In this document: positions 1 through 8,532 of the stretch, one piece after another
How the letters are laid out: each line of letters starts with the position of its first letter
Numbering within the stretch: the stretch's first letter is position 1
From: Psychrobacter sp. 1044
GTDB lineage: Bacteria; Pseudomonadota; Gammaproteobacteria; Pseudomonadales; Moraxellaceae
DNA: 64,000 nucleotides
Assembly: GCF_904846525.1 (NCBI RefSeq)
Contig: NZ_CAJHAZ010000008.1
Coordinates: 109,159-173,158, forward strand
Direction of reading: 5' to 3'
Notes under the pieces: model-generated
The model's input: only the letters and a program-made list of their open reading frames with translations
Databases searched by the model: none
What the model was told of the DNA's origin: nothing
Made by a program: the position numbers and the translations under genes

Positions 1-143
1 GCCGTCGTGTGCGCGCTTAGTATCTAAAGAATCAGAGGCTTGAGGTACAGTTAGAAGAAGAGCGGCTTTTGGTAAAGCCGCTTGTTCATTTTTTAGCTCA
101 GTCTGCACGCTTAGTATCCATCTTGGTTAACATAATCAAATGA
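1..143. other. Window-edge intergenic DNA with a hairpin
   Basis: No gene can be supported here. A perfect 9-bp hairpin (AGCGGCTTT, loop TGGT, AAAGCCGCT, bases 61-82) is followed on the plus strand by TTCATTTTTT and on the minus strand by a pyrimidine-rich run, so it could end transcripts from either side, including trpS. A 14-base near-repeat containing CGCTTAGTATC occurs near bases 12-25 and 107-120. It may be the remains of a small duplication. Confidence 0.4.
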
Positions 144-1244
144 TTATTTAAGTTTGGCAAGTGGACGGATACCAATGGCACGACGAGTTTTGTCTAGTTG
201 CTTACGGCTATGACGACGGGCTTTTTCTGCCCCCATTTGTAAGATTTCTTCTAACTCTTTTGGGTTGGCCATAAGATGCTCATAACGCGCGCGGAAGGGT
301 GCTATTTCCGTATTTATTTTCTCAAACAGGGCTTGTTTGGCATCGCCCCAGCCGATACCAGCGGCGAACTGCGCGCGCATATCGGCAATTTCTGTAGGAG
401 TAGCAAAGGCTTTATAAATCTCAAAAATAGCAGAGTCATCAGGGTCTTTTGGCTCGGAAGGCAGTTGTGAGTTGGTCACAATTTTCATGATGGCTTTATG
501 CATCTGTTTTTCGGCACTGACTTGCGGATTAGAATCACCAAATAGCGGAATGGTATTGCCATAGCTCTTACTCATCTTGCGACCATCCAAACCCGTTAGT
601 AATGGGATATCGTCATCTACAACGGCAGATGGTAAGGTAAAGAGCGTTTTATAGCGATGATTAAAGGTACCAGCAATATCACGCGCCATTTCGACATGCT
701 GAATTTGGTCGCGACCAACAGGTACATGTGTGGCATTAAACATCAAGATATCTGCTGCCATGAGTACAGGGTAGCCAAACAACCCCATATTAATACCTTG
801 ATCAGGATCGACGTCTTCTTTTTTCATATTAATATCAACAGCGGCTTTATAAGCATGAGCACGATTCATTAAACCTTTGGCACATGAGCAGTTCAAAATC
901 CAAGCAAGCTCTGGTATTTCCGGCACATCTGATTGACGGTAAAAAGTGACGCGCTCAGGATCAAGTCCACAGGCAAGCCAAGTCGCTGCAATGGCTTTGG
1001 TCGATTCGTGAATAATAGCAGGATCATAACAGCCGATAATGCCATGGTAATCTGCTAAAAAAAAGAATGCTTCGTCATCACTGTTTTGGATAGACTGAAT
1101 GGCTGGACGAATCGCGCCAACGTAATTTCCTAAATGCAAGGTACCCGTCGGTTTGATGCCCGTCAAAATGCGTTTGGCTTGCGTTGAGTGATTAGGAGCT
1201 TGGTTGTCAGAACTTTGGTTATCAGAAATATGAGTGTTATTCAT
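144..1244 (-). CDS. trpS: Tryptophan--tRNA ligase
   Basis: Cytoplasmic class I aminoacyl-tRNA synthetase that charges tRNA-Trp with tryptophan using ATP. The 366-residue product carries the HIGH-type motif in [10 protein letters not shown] (HLGN at residues 37-40) and a canonical KMSKS at 223-227, both in the expected Rossmann-fold positions. It is about 25-30 residues longer than the usual TrpS because of a polar Asn/Ser/Gln-rich N-terminus before the catalytic core at [11 protein letters not shown]. An internal start is possible but no other ATG lies before the core. It is the first minus-strand gene, about 155 bases downstream of the lipid A acyltransferase gene, so probably has its own promoter. 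No tryptophan leader peptide was seen upstream. Confidence 0.97.
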   Translation of the reverse strand: MNNTHISDNQSSDNQAPNHSTQAKRILTGIKPTGTLHLGNYVGAIRPAIQSIQNSDDEAFFFLADYHGIIGCYDPAIIHESTKAIAATWLACGLDPERVTFYRQSDVPEIPELAWILNCSCAKGLMNRAHAYKAAVDINMKKEDVDPDQGINMGLFGYPVLMAADILMFNATHVPVGRDQIQHVEMARDIAGTFNHRYKTLFTLPSAVVDDDIPLLTGLDGRKMSKSYGNTIPLFGDSNPQVSAEKQMHKAIMKIVTNSQLPSEPKDPDDSAIFEIYKAFATPTEIADMRAQFAAGIGWGDAKQALFEKINTEIAPFRARYEHLMANPKELEEILQMGAEKARRHSRKQLDKTRRAIGIRPLAKLK

Positions 1245-1399
1245 GGTAAATCCATTATTTGGTTCATCAAGGTTTTATTTATAAAAGTTTTGTTTTTCAA
1301 TTTGTTATAAATTCATTGTTATTTATATGTAGGTAATATAAAAAATATAAGCTGCAAAGTATAGCAAATTTTCTGGCGATCTTCCGTAGCAATACACGC

Positions 1400-2491
1400 T
1401 TACTTATAGATATCAGTACGACCATCAGGACCATTTTTGAAACGACGATGGAACCACATCCACTGAGTGGGATCAATACGAATCAATCCCTCTAGCAACT
1501 CATTGACTCGCGTCGCATCAGCCAATTCATCGTTACTTGGATAGTTTTGAATTTCTGGGGTAATCGTTAGATGATAGTGCGGGCGTTTGCCTTTGGGTAA
1601 ACTGTCTGGTGTCTGCCGGTAAGTATGCAGCGCCATTAATGCGGGTGGATGTGCCTTGTCGCCCAATTTTGCCATGCGCCGTGATGCTGTAATAGTCGCT
1701 GCTGGCACACCAAAGAATGGTGCCATGACGCCTTGTTTTAGACCATAATCTTGGTCAGGTGAGTACCAAATCACATGACCAGCTTTAATTGATTCAACAA
1801 AACTGCGCATGTCACGACTGGCTATTTGCTTGCTAAGAATACTGGCACGACCATTATAAACAAACCAATCAAGTAGCGCGTTATTCTGCGGTCGATACAT
1901 CCCATCCATCGGAAAAAATTGCGTACAGAGCATGCCGCCCAGATCAAGCATCGTATAATGAGCGCCCAGTAAAATGACAGGACGACCCTCATTCTGTGCA
2001 TTGACAACGTGCTGTAATCCCGAAATTGAAACGGTACGAGTAAAAACATTTGGACGATACCAAGCACATAAGGTTTCAAACACGCCAATGCCCTGATTGA
2101 CAAAGACTTGTTTTGCCATCAATTCGCGCTCGACGTCTGGCTTTTCTGGAAAAGCCAGTTTCAAGTTGATAAGCGTATCACGCCGACGTGAGCCTGCTAT
2201 TTTATAGATAAATATGCCAAGCTGACGTCCCAGCCAAAACTGCCAACGTAGCGGCAAATATATGATGGGTAAGATCATTGCTGCCAATAGCCAAATGCCC
2301 CAATATTTGGGCAACAAAAACTGCCATTGAAAAGGCTTTTTTTCTATGGGTGCTGTGCGCTTATGATTTTGGGTAATCGTTGGCATGCCAGCAGGTATCG
2401 CTGGGGACTTAGCAGGCTGCTGTGTACTTGGTGGTGGCAGGCTGCTTTTGGCAGATGGTTTGCTGGGGTCGTATTGTTCAGGCGCTTTCAT
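1400..2491 (-). CDS. lpxL: Lipid A biosynthesis acyltransferase (LpxL/HtrB family)
   Basis: Inner-membrane acyltransferase expected to add a secondary acyl chain to Kdo2-lipid IVA from acyl-ACP. The HxxxxD catalytic motif is visible as HYTMLD in GAHYTMLDLGG, near residue 178. A hydrophobic membrane anchor (about residues 62-82) follows a 50-55 residue N-terminal extension rich in Pro, Ser and Lys that ordinary LpxL proteins (about 300 residues) lack. The distinction between LpxL and LpxM cannot be made from motifs. The gene stands alone between trpS and the ribosomal genes. Family call is secure, exact acyl chain and position are not. Confidence 0.88.
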   Translation of the reverse strand: MKAPEQYDPSKPSAKSSLPPPSTQQPAKSPAIPAGMPTITQNHKRTAPIEKKPFQWQFLLPKYWGIWLLAAMILPIIYLPLRWQFWLGRQLGIFIYKIAGSRRRDTLINLKLAFPEKPDVERELMAKQVFVNQGIGVFETLCAWYRPNVFTRTVSISGLQHVVNAQNEGRPVILLGAHYTMLDLGGMLCTQFFPMDGMYRPQNNALLDWFVYNGRASILSKQIASRDMRSFVESIKAGHVIWYSPDQDYGLKQGVMAPFFGVPAATITASRRMAKLGDKAHPPALMALHTYRQTPDSLPKGKRPHYHLTITPEIQNYPSNDELADATRVNELLEGLIRIDPTQWMWFHRRFKNGPDGRTDIYK

Positions 2492-2602
2492 AAAATTGTT
2501 ACTAATAATGAAAAGTTATCATCATGATGGGGTAGTCAGCATTGCTTTGCAAGGTAGTTTACGCACAAAATCACGAGCAAATGCAAAAGTCATCAGCCAT
2601 AA

Positions 2603-2640
2603 AAAAACCTTATAAGCTGCGGACAGCTTATAAGGTTTTG
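2603..2640 (-). terminator. Terminator after rpsI
   Basis: A 16-bp perfect stem (AAAACCTTATAAGCTG, loop of 4, and its complement), followed in the minus direction by a T-run. It sits about 80 bases past the rpsI stop, so it should end the rplM-rpsI transcript. Confidence 0.85.
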
Positions 2641-2722
2641 CAAATCTACTCTTTTCTTTAATATTGTGACTGTCGCTCTGAGATAAAGACAACAGCCGCA
2701 AAAAGATAAGAGATAGCTTTGA

Positions 2723-3109
2723 TTAACGTTTCGAGAATTGTGGACGTTTACGTGCTTTACGTAGACCCAATTTCTTACGTTCAACTTGACGTGAGTCACG
2801 AGTAACAAAGCCAGCTGCTTTTAGTGCAGGTTTGTTGGCTTCGTTTAGCTCAATCAATGCACGCGTGATGCCGTGACGGATTGCGCCAGCTTGACCACTA
2901 ATACCGCCACCTTTTACAGTGATGTAAAGGTCATAAGCAGTAGGTGAGTCAAGTAATTCTAGAGGCTGACGAACAACCATACGTGAAGTTTCACGGCTAA
3001 AATACTCATCAAGTGGCTTACCGTTAACAACGATGCTACCAGTACCTTTAGCTAAAAAGACACGAGCAGTAGACGTCTTGCGGCGACCAGTTCCGTAATT
3101 GCGTTCCAT
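2723..3109 (-). CDS. rpsI: 30S ribosomal protein S9
   Basis: Small-subunit ribosomal protein whose C-terminal tail reaches the P-site tRNA. The 128-residue product has the family-wide N-terminal [13 protein letters not shown] block, the [15 protein letters not shown] motif in the middle, and the basic C-terminus ending PQFSKR. Length is normal. It lies 10 bases downstream of rplM in the conserved L13-S9 operon and shares its promoter and the terminator near base 2620. The petABC genes that follow rpsI in many gammaproteobacteria are absent here. Confidence 0.98.
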   Translation of the reverse strand: MERNYGTGRRKTSTARVFLAKGTGSIVVNGKPLDEYFSRETSRMVVRQPLELLDSPTAYDLYITVKGGGISGQAGAIRHGITRALIELNEANKPALKAAGFVTRDSRQVERKKLGLRKARKRPQFSKR

Positions 3110-3119
3110 AAGTATATCC

Positions 3120-3548
3120 TTAGATGTCTAGTTCTTTAGGTTGCTGTGCAGTATGTGGATGTTCAGTACCCGCATATAGCTTCAGCTTCTTGATCATCGC
3201 ATAGCCAAGAGGGCCCTTTGGAAGCATACCCTTAACTGCTTTGTGTAGAACATCTTCAGGCTTATGTGCAAGCAACTTACTGAAGTTGGTTTCCTTGATA
3301 CCACCTGGGTAGCCACTGTGACGATAGTATTTTTTATCTTGCGCTTTTTTACCCGTTACCGTGATTTTATCAGCATTGATGACAACAATGAAGTCACCAG
3401 TGTCAACGTGCGGCGTAAAAGAAGGCTTATGCTTGCCACGTAAGCGACTAGCGATTTGAGTGGCTAAGCGACCAAGGGTTTTGCCGTCAGCATCTACGAC
3501 ATACCAGTCATGGGTCACTTCAGCTGGTTTTGCACTAAGTGTTTTCAT
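3120..3548 (-). CDS. rplM: 50S ribosomal protein L13
   Basis: Large-subunit ribosomal protein and early assembly factor. The 142-residue product has the expected [16 protein letters not shown] start region, the [21 protein letters not shown] core and the [11 protein letters not shown] motif near residue 110. First gene of the rplM-rpsI operon. A near-consensus promoter is 70-100 bases upstream, and the short leader between them can fold, which would fit the autogenous control by L13 known in enterobacteria. Confidence 0.98.
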   Translation of the reverse strand: MKTLSAKPAEVTHDWYVVDADGKTLGRLATQIASRLRGKHKPSFTPHVDTGDFIVVINADKITVTGKKAQDKKYYRHSGYPGGIKETNFSKLLAHKPEDVLHKAVKGMLPKGPLGYAMIKKLKLYAGTEHPHTAQQPKELDI

Positions 3549-3618
3549 GATAAAACCTTAAAATTAGAATTCGTTGAGAGTTTAGCTGGGAACGGGGCTC
3601 TCAAAAAACAGACTGCAC

Positions 3619-3647
3619 ATTATAAGCAGTAGTGCCTACGCTTGCAA
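3619..3647 (-). promoter_or_regulatory. Promoter of rplM-rpsI
   Basis: On the minus strand TTGCAA (3647-3642) and TATAAT (3624-3619) are separated by exactly 17 bases, with a TGC extended element just before the -10. This is one of the best sigma-70 promoters in the window and points directly at rplM. Confidence 0.8.
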
Positions 3648-3758
3648 GCTGCATTGGGGTTTATTTTCGCCTTATATACATTAAACTGCAGCGTTGGCCA
3701 GTTTTTAGCGGTTCTAAACATTTGTAAAATTTGTTAATGGAAGGCATTAACCCGACAA

Positions 3759-4445
3759 TTATGACGATGATAAACGATAAAGTCCAGCAACAACTTGTCC
3801 AACCTTGGTCTGCTTCACACATTCAAAGCGGATTATTTGCTGAATAGTACCTGATTGGCTATCTGGATTTTTATTAAGCGTCTCTTCCAGTTGCTTCAAT
3901 TGGCTCTCTAAATCTTTATCCGCTTCTAGATAAATCAGTGTTGCACTATCAATTAACGACTGGGTAATCAGTGCTATTAAAATAGGTTGCCACAGATCTT
4001 GAGCATACGGTGGATCGATAAATACAATATTGAAAGGGCGCGGAACAATCTGCTCTTGCATCAATACTCTTTCTGCAGTGCCTTGGATAATTTGATGGGT
4101 ATCAGTGCTCAGATGCAACTGTTCAGCACTTTGCCGCAGCATATTACTTTGCGCAGGATTTATTTCGATAAAGGTGGCGTGCGCGGCACCACGAGACAGT
4201 GCTTCAAAACCTAAGACACCGCTACCAGCACAGCTATCAAGCACATAAGCGCCATGAATATCAGGAAGTAGCCAGCTAAACAGCGTCTCTCGCAAGCGAT
4301 CTGGGGTCGGACGTAGACCCTCTGCGTCGATAAAACGTACAACACGGCGTTTAAATTGACCACCAATGATCCGCACGTCGCCCGCAGCTATATTTTTGCT
4401 CTTATAATTGTTCCTATGCTCGCGGCTGCTTATAGATTTTTTCAT
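3759..4445 (-). CDS. rsmD: 16S rRNA (guanine(966)-N2)-methyltransferase
   Basis: SAM-dependent methyltransferase that modifies G966 of 16S rRNA in the assembled 30S subunit. The product (228 residues) shows RIIGGQFKRR near the N-terminus, the SAM-binding DSCAGSGVLGFEALSRGA block, and the catalytic DPPY motif in FIDPPYAQDLW. A 20-residue basic leader precedes the core, which is slightly long for the family. It lies 36 bases after mrdA on the same strand and may be co-transcribed with it. A neighbouring coaD or ftsY, common in other bacteria, is not present here. Confidence 0.93.
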   Translation of the reverse strand: MKKSISSREHRNNYKSKNIAAGDVRIIGGQFKRRVVRFIDAEGLRPTPDRLRETLFSWLLPDIHGAYVLDSCAGSGVLGFEALSRGAAHATFIEINPAQSNMLRQSAEQLHLSTDTHQIIQGTAERVLMQEQIVPRPFNIVFIDPPYAQDLWQPILIALITQSLIDSATLIYLEADKDLESQLKQLEETLNKNPDSQSGTIQQIIRFECVKQTKVGQVVAGLYRLSSS

Positions 4446-4481
4446 AATATTTATATTTACCGTATCTGGTTTAGCGTACTT

Positions 4482-6467
4482 TTACTCAGAGGTCGTGGTG
4501 ACTGTGGCTGCTTCCACCTCTGCCTTTTCTTCTAGCGCTTTTTCTTCTTTTTCACGCTGGGCATCACGCATCAATTTTTCAAAAGCTTTTTGGCGCTTGA
4601 TGACTTTTAATTGGTCAGCCGTTGGTGGCAAGATAGGGTCGTTTTTGCGCTGTAATATCCAGTAGTCAAATAGTGCGCGACCGATGGGTGCTGCAACCAC
4701 ACTACCACCGCCACCGTTTTCGACCAGTACTGCAAGCGCAATCTCAGGATTTTCTACGGGTGCAAAACCATTGAACCACGCGTGATCCCAGTGACGTTTG
4801 TCTATGGCAGATTTATCATAGCGTTTGCCTTGCGCAATGGACTTGACTTGCGCAGTACCCGTTTTGCCCGCAATACGATAGCGAGGCGTATAAATCCCAC
4901 GTCCGGTACCTGCCTTGACGGTTTCTTCCATCGCATCGTGCATACGTAGCCAGTCAGACGGTTTGCCGTTATATTCGATTTTACCATCGGGTTTGGTGAT
5001 TACGTTAACTTGTGCTGCACCATCGCTACTTTTTAGTAGATGCGGAGTAATGTGATAGCCTTTGTTCGCTGTCATGGCGGTTGCATTGGCAATCTGTAAT
5101 GGTGTGGCTAAGAAATAACCCTGCCCGATACTGACTGAGATGGTTTCACCCGGTAACCAGCCTTTATCATAGGTGTCTTTTTTCCATTTTGGTGACGGCA
5201 TAATTCCTGATTTTTCATTGGGCAAATCAATACCTGTTGGTTCACCAAATCCAAAACGTGCCATCCAATCATGTAGGCGCTGAATACCCATCTCATAAGC
5301 CAATTTATAATAATAGGTATCCACTGACATCACGATAGATTTTTTGAGATCTACCGTACCGTGACCACCGCGTTTCCAGTCACGGAATCGATGTGAGTCT
5401 CCTGGTAAGCTAAAGTAACCGGGATCATAGATAGTGGTTTCCCAATTGCGCAGCCCATAATGAATGCCGCCTAAGCCTTCAAAAGGTTTAATCGTAGAGC
5501 CGGGTGGGTATGTCCCTTGTAGCGCACGATTATAGAGCGGCTGATCCAGATCTTCACGCAGATTGCCATAATCCTTAAAGGAGATGCCTGAGATAAAAGG
5601 ATTGGGGTCATAGCTTGGATTACTGACAAACGCCAATACATCACCATTTTTTGGATCGATTGCTACGATAGCGCCGCGACGACCGTCTAGCTGCTGCTGG
5701 GCGACTTGCTGTAAGCCATAATCTAAGCTCAGCGTAATGTCATTACCAGCTACAGGTGGTTTAGTGTCTAATTGACGCAAAATATTGCCAAGAGCATCGG
5801 TTTCTACCGACTGATAACCCGGTTGCCCTAGCAATATATCCTCGTAATAATCTTCGATACCGATTTTACCGATAAGGTCAGTGCCAGCGTAGCGATCTTT
5901 GTCAATGCGTTTGGTTTCTTTATCATTGATACGCCCCACATAGCCGATGACGTGTGCAAATAGCTCGTCATAAGGGTATGAACGTGTCAGCTTGCTTTGA
6001 ATGGTCACACCGCGAAAAAAGGGTTTGCGCTCACTAAACTGCGCCAATTGGGCATCGGTTAAGTCAATTTTGATGGTCACAGGATCGTTTTTGCTTTTAC
6101 TCAGTCGCGCTAAAATATCGGTAATATTTTCATCTGTTAGCTCAAAAATAGGCGCAAGCAAATTTAGCGTACGCTCTGGATTTTCGACTTCATCAGGGCT
6201 TAACATGGCCGTAAATACGGGCTGGTTGTCTGCCAATATGATCCCATTGCGATCATAAATATAGCCGCGGCTGGGCGGTGCAGAGATCAGTTTAATACGG
6301 TTATTGTCTGCTTGCGTCGTATACTTATCGTGCGCATAGACTTGCAGGTAACCATAACGCACGATCAAGCCGCTCAATCCAATAAATATCAGAATTCCAA
6401 GGATAATAATACGACTGGTGAAAACACGATTGACCTGTTCAGTATTGGGGGTTAGCGGTTTATTCAT
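4482..6467 (-). CDS. mrdA: Penicillin-binding protein 2 (peptidoglycan transpeptidase)
   Basis: Class B PBP that cross-links peptidoglycan for cell elongation with RodA. The 661-residue protein has a single N-terminal membrane anchor (about residues 19-39), the PBP dimerisation domain (PPSRGYIYDRNG near 64-74), then the transpeptidase domain with all three active-site motifs: STIK at 324-327 (Ser nucleophile), SVD at 381-383 and KTG at 535-537. The C-terminal 40 residues are charged and Glu/Lys-rich, suggesting a coiled tail. rodA is not adjacent here, unlike the usual mrdAB pair. Confidence 0.96.
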   Translation of the reverse strand: MNKPLTPNTEQVNRVFTSRIIILGILIFIGLSGLIVRYGYLQVYAHDKYTTQADNNRIKLISAPPSRGYIYDRNGIILADNQPVFTAMLSPDEVENPERTLNLLAPIFELTDENITDILARLSKSKNDPVTIKIDLTDAQLAQFSERKPFFRGVTIQSKLTRSYPYDELFAHVIGYVGRINDKETKRIDKDRYAGTDLIGKIGIEDYYEDILLGQPGYQSVETDALGNILRQLDTKPPVAGNDITLSLDYGLQQVAQQQLDGRRGAIVAIDPKNGDVLAFVSNPSYDPNPFISGISFKDYGNLREDLDQPLYNRALQGTYPPGSTIKPFEGLGGIHYGLRNWETTIYDPGYFSLPGDSHRFRDWKRGGHGTVDLKKSIVMSVDTYYYKLAYEMGIQRLHDWMARFGFGEPTGIDLPNEKSGIMPSPKWKKDTYDKGWLPGETISVSIGQGYFLATPLQIANATAMTANKGYHITPHLLKSSDGAAQVNVITKPDGKIEYNGKPSDWLRMHDAMEETVKAGTGRGIYTPRYRIAGKTGTAQVKSIAQGKRYDKSAIDKRHWDHAWFNGFAPVENPEIALAVLVENGGGGSVVAAPIGRALFDYWILQRKNDPILPPTADQLKVIKRQKAFEKLMRDAQREKEEKALEEKAEVEAATVTTTSE

Positions 6468-6945
6468 AGAAAGTAAGAGCCCAAACGGTCAGTGAGTCAA
6501 TAAAAGAGAGTAAAAGGGCAGGGTCGTTCACCAAAGTGCGGCGAGCATAAAGGATAATAATAAGAATTTCAATTACATGGACTGATATGAGTTGAAATAA
6601 TAATCCCTCAATCTATATACAGCGATGTGCGGTCATACAATCACAAATTATAACAGAACAAATGAGCCGCCGCAGTACACCGCCATTTATTTTGTGGTCG
6701 TTATTATCTAAAGCGCCTGTAGATGATATTAATATTGTTACTATCGAAAGTAATAGTAAAACGTGTCATCCCTAGTCACAACTTACCTAGGCTCGACGTG
6801 TGCTAATGAATGGCAAGTATGCTAAAATCAGGCGATTTATTTGATAATAATTATCATGGGCAGAGCGGCTTTTTGTTAAGCGTTCTAATTTGCTAATCCT
6901 TTTTAATTAGCGACGACAATTAACCTGTCAGGGGCAAGATAAGTC
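6468..6945. other. 478-base divergent intergenic region
   Basis: Separates mrdA (minus) from the DUF445 gene (plus). It is AT-rich and carries no supported ORF. The only clear elements are the Fur-type palindrome at 6842-6856 and the -10-like TAAAAT at 6823-6828 just before it. Promoters for mrdA must lie at the low-coordinate end, but I do not see a convincing pair. Confidence 0.5.
6842..6856. promoter_or_regulatory. Perfect 7-1-7 Fur-type box
   Basis: TGATAATAATTATCA is an exact 7-1-7 inverted repeat and matches the described core Fur recognition unit (TGATAAT, one base, ATTATCA). It lies about 90 bases before the DUF445 start codon and about 14 bases after a TAAAAT -10-like element, a position where a bound repressor would block initiation. 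Confidence 0.6.
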
Positions 6946-8280
6946 ATGGATGCAACTTCATTGTGGCAGACAATAGCTGAACACCCAGAGTTTTTTGCCA
7001 TGCTGACTATTCCGCCTGTGACCGCATTTGTCACATGGATACACGTGTGGATGGCGCTTAAAATGCTGTTCTATCCGATTAAGTTTCGGGGTATTCGTAT
7101 TCCAAACTTCCCGTTTTTTGGGTTGCCGGGTATTGGCTGGCAAGGTATCGTCCCACGAAAGGCTGGCAAGATATCAGGCGTTATCGTGGATCAAACGCTA
7201 TCAAAGCTTGGCTCGCTTGATGAGTTCTTTCAGGCGATGGAGCCTGAGCAGATGGCGGTATTTATCACGGATACCGTGGACAAAAACCTTGAAGCATTGA
7301 TTGATGAAATTATGTTGGATCATTCGCCAGCGCTGTGGGGTAATTTGCCTTATGCGTTGAAGCGCCGTGTCTACGCTCAAGCGCATCAAGAGCTGCCCAA
7401 TATCATGCAGTCTTTGGTGACTGACTTGACCCATAACGTCGAAGACTTGGTTGATATGCGCAAAATGATTGTTAACACGATGGAAAGTGATCGTCGTTTA
7501 ATGGTCAATATGTTTTTGAAGGTTGGTCAAAAAGAGATCGATTTTATTTGGCATATCAGTGCTTTGATTGGTTTGGTCTTCGGTATTATCCAAATGTTTA
7601 TATTTTTGGTGGTGCCGCAGCATTGGACAGTGCCGTTTTTTGCCGCTATTTGGGGTTTTCTTACCAATTGGATTGCTATTTGGATGGTGTTTAATCCTGT
7701 AGAGCCGCGATTTATTCCTTATGTGAAGTTTTTTGCCGTCCAGAGTCGCTTTCCCTTTATTAGACCGCAATTACCACATATCGCCCAGTACCGTTTGCAA
7801 GGCGGTTTTATGAAACGCCAAGAGGAGGTTTCTGAGGTTTTTGCTGAGATTGTCGTAAAAGATTTGGTGACGCTTGAGAACATCATGAATGAGATGATGT
7901 ATGGCGACCGTGCTGCGCAAACGCGTGAGTTGATGAAGTCGCATTTATATAAAGTGCTAGAGTCGCCAGTGATTAGTACGACACTGCGCCTAGGCTTGGG
8001 TCGCCGCGAATATGGACAGCTAAAAAACACCATCATTGATAAGTCAATTGTTGCGACAATGGTGCCATTGCGAGATCCTGAGCTCAATGAGAGCCGTGCC
8101 AGTAAAATTTTTGGGCTGTTTCGTGACCGTATTCGCGCGCTGACGCCAGATGAGTTTCAGAACTTATTACGTCCCGCTTTTCGTGAAGATGAGATGACGT
8201 TAATCGTGTTGGGTGGTTTGACAGGGTTTTTAGCAGGCTGGTTGCATCTGGTTTTAGTGTTTTTTCCTGCGATTCAGTAA
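6946..8280 (+). CDS. DUF445 family membrane protein
   Basis: Function unknown. The 444-residue protein has an N-terminal membrane segment (about residues 17-40), a long helical region with repeated charged helices, two further hydrophobic segments in the middle (about 205-245) and a last one at the very C-terminus (LIVLGGLTGFLAGWLHLVLVFF, cited here only as positions 421-442). This is the usual layout of DUF445 (YjiN/YheB-type) proteins, thought to be inner-membrane anchored. It is monocistronic: a GC-rich hairpin with T-run follows at 8365. A Fur-type palindrome upstream suggests iron-responsive expression, which is inference. Confidence 0.8.
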   Translation: MDATSLWQTIAEHPEFFAMLTIPPVTAFVTWIHVWMALKMLFYPIKFRGIRIPNFPFFGLPGIGWQGIVPRKAGKISGVIVDQTLSKLGSLDEFFQAMEPEQMAVFITDTVDKNLEALIDEIMLDHSPALWGNLPYALKRRVYAQAHQELPNIMQSLVTDLTHNVEDLVDMRKMIVNTMESDRRLMVNMFLKVGQKEIDFIWHISALIGLVFGIIQMFIFLVVPQHWTVPFFAAIWGFLTNWIAIWMVFNPVEPRFIPYVKFFAVQSRFPFIRPQLPHIAQYRLQGGFMKRQEEVSEVFAEIVVKDLVTLENIMNEMMYGDRAAQTRELMKSHLYKVLESPVISTTLRLGLGRREYGQLKNTIIDKSIVATMVPLRDPELNESRASKIFGLFRDRIRALTPDEFQNLLRPAFREDEMTLIVLGGLTGFLAGWLHLVLVFFPAIQ

Positions 8281-8363
8281 TGACGCATTTTTTAGGTCTT
8301 TATACACATCGCATACAGAGTGGATACAGAAACGTGACAAGTTGACGCTAATGTACCTTGCTG

Positions 8364-8402
8364 TAAGCGCCCTCAGCTGCAATGGCTAATGGCGCTTTTA
8401 TA
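8364..8402 (+). terminator. Candidate terminator after DUF445 gene
   Basis: AAGCGCC and GGCGCTT arms (7 bp) enclose a 19-base loop and are followed by TTATAATAAAT. The stem is short and the T-run weak, so termination is likely but not certain. Confidence 0.5.
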
Positions 8403-8532
8403 ATAAATAATACTAATAAAGATCAGCAGTATAAATACTCGTAGTAACGATTACTGGATGCTTTCGAATATCCTAAAAAACCAATCCCTAAAATAAACAA
8501 TGACCGTATTAAGGTAAACAAGGTTAGACCGT

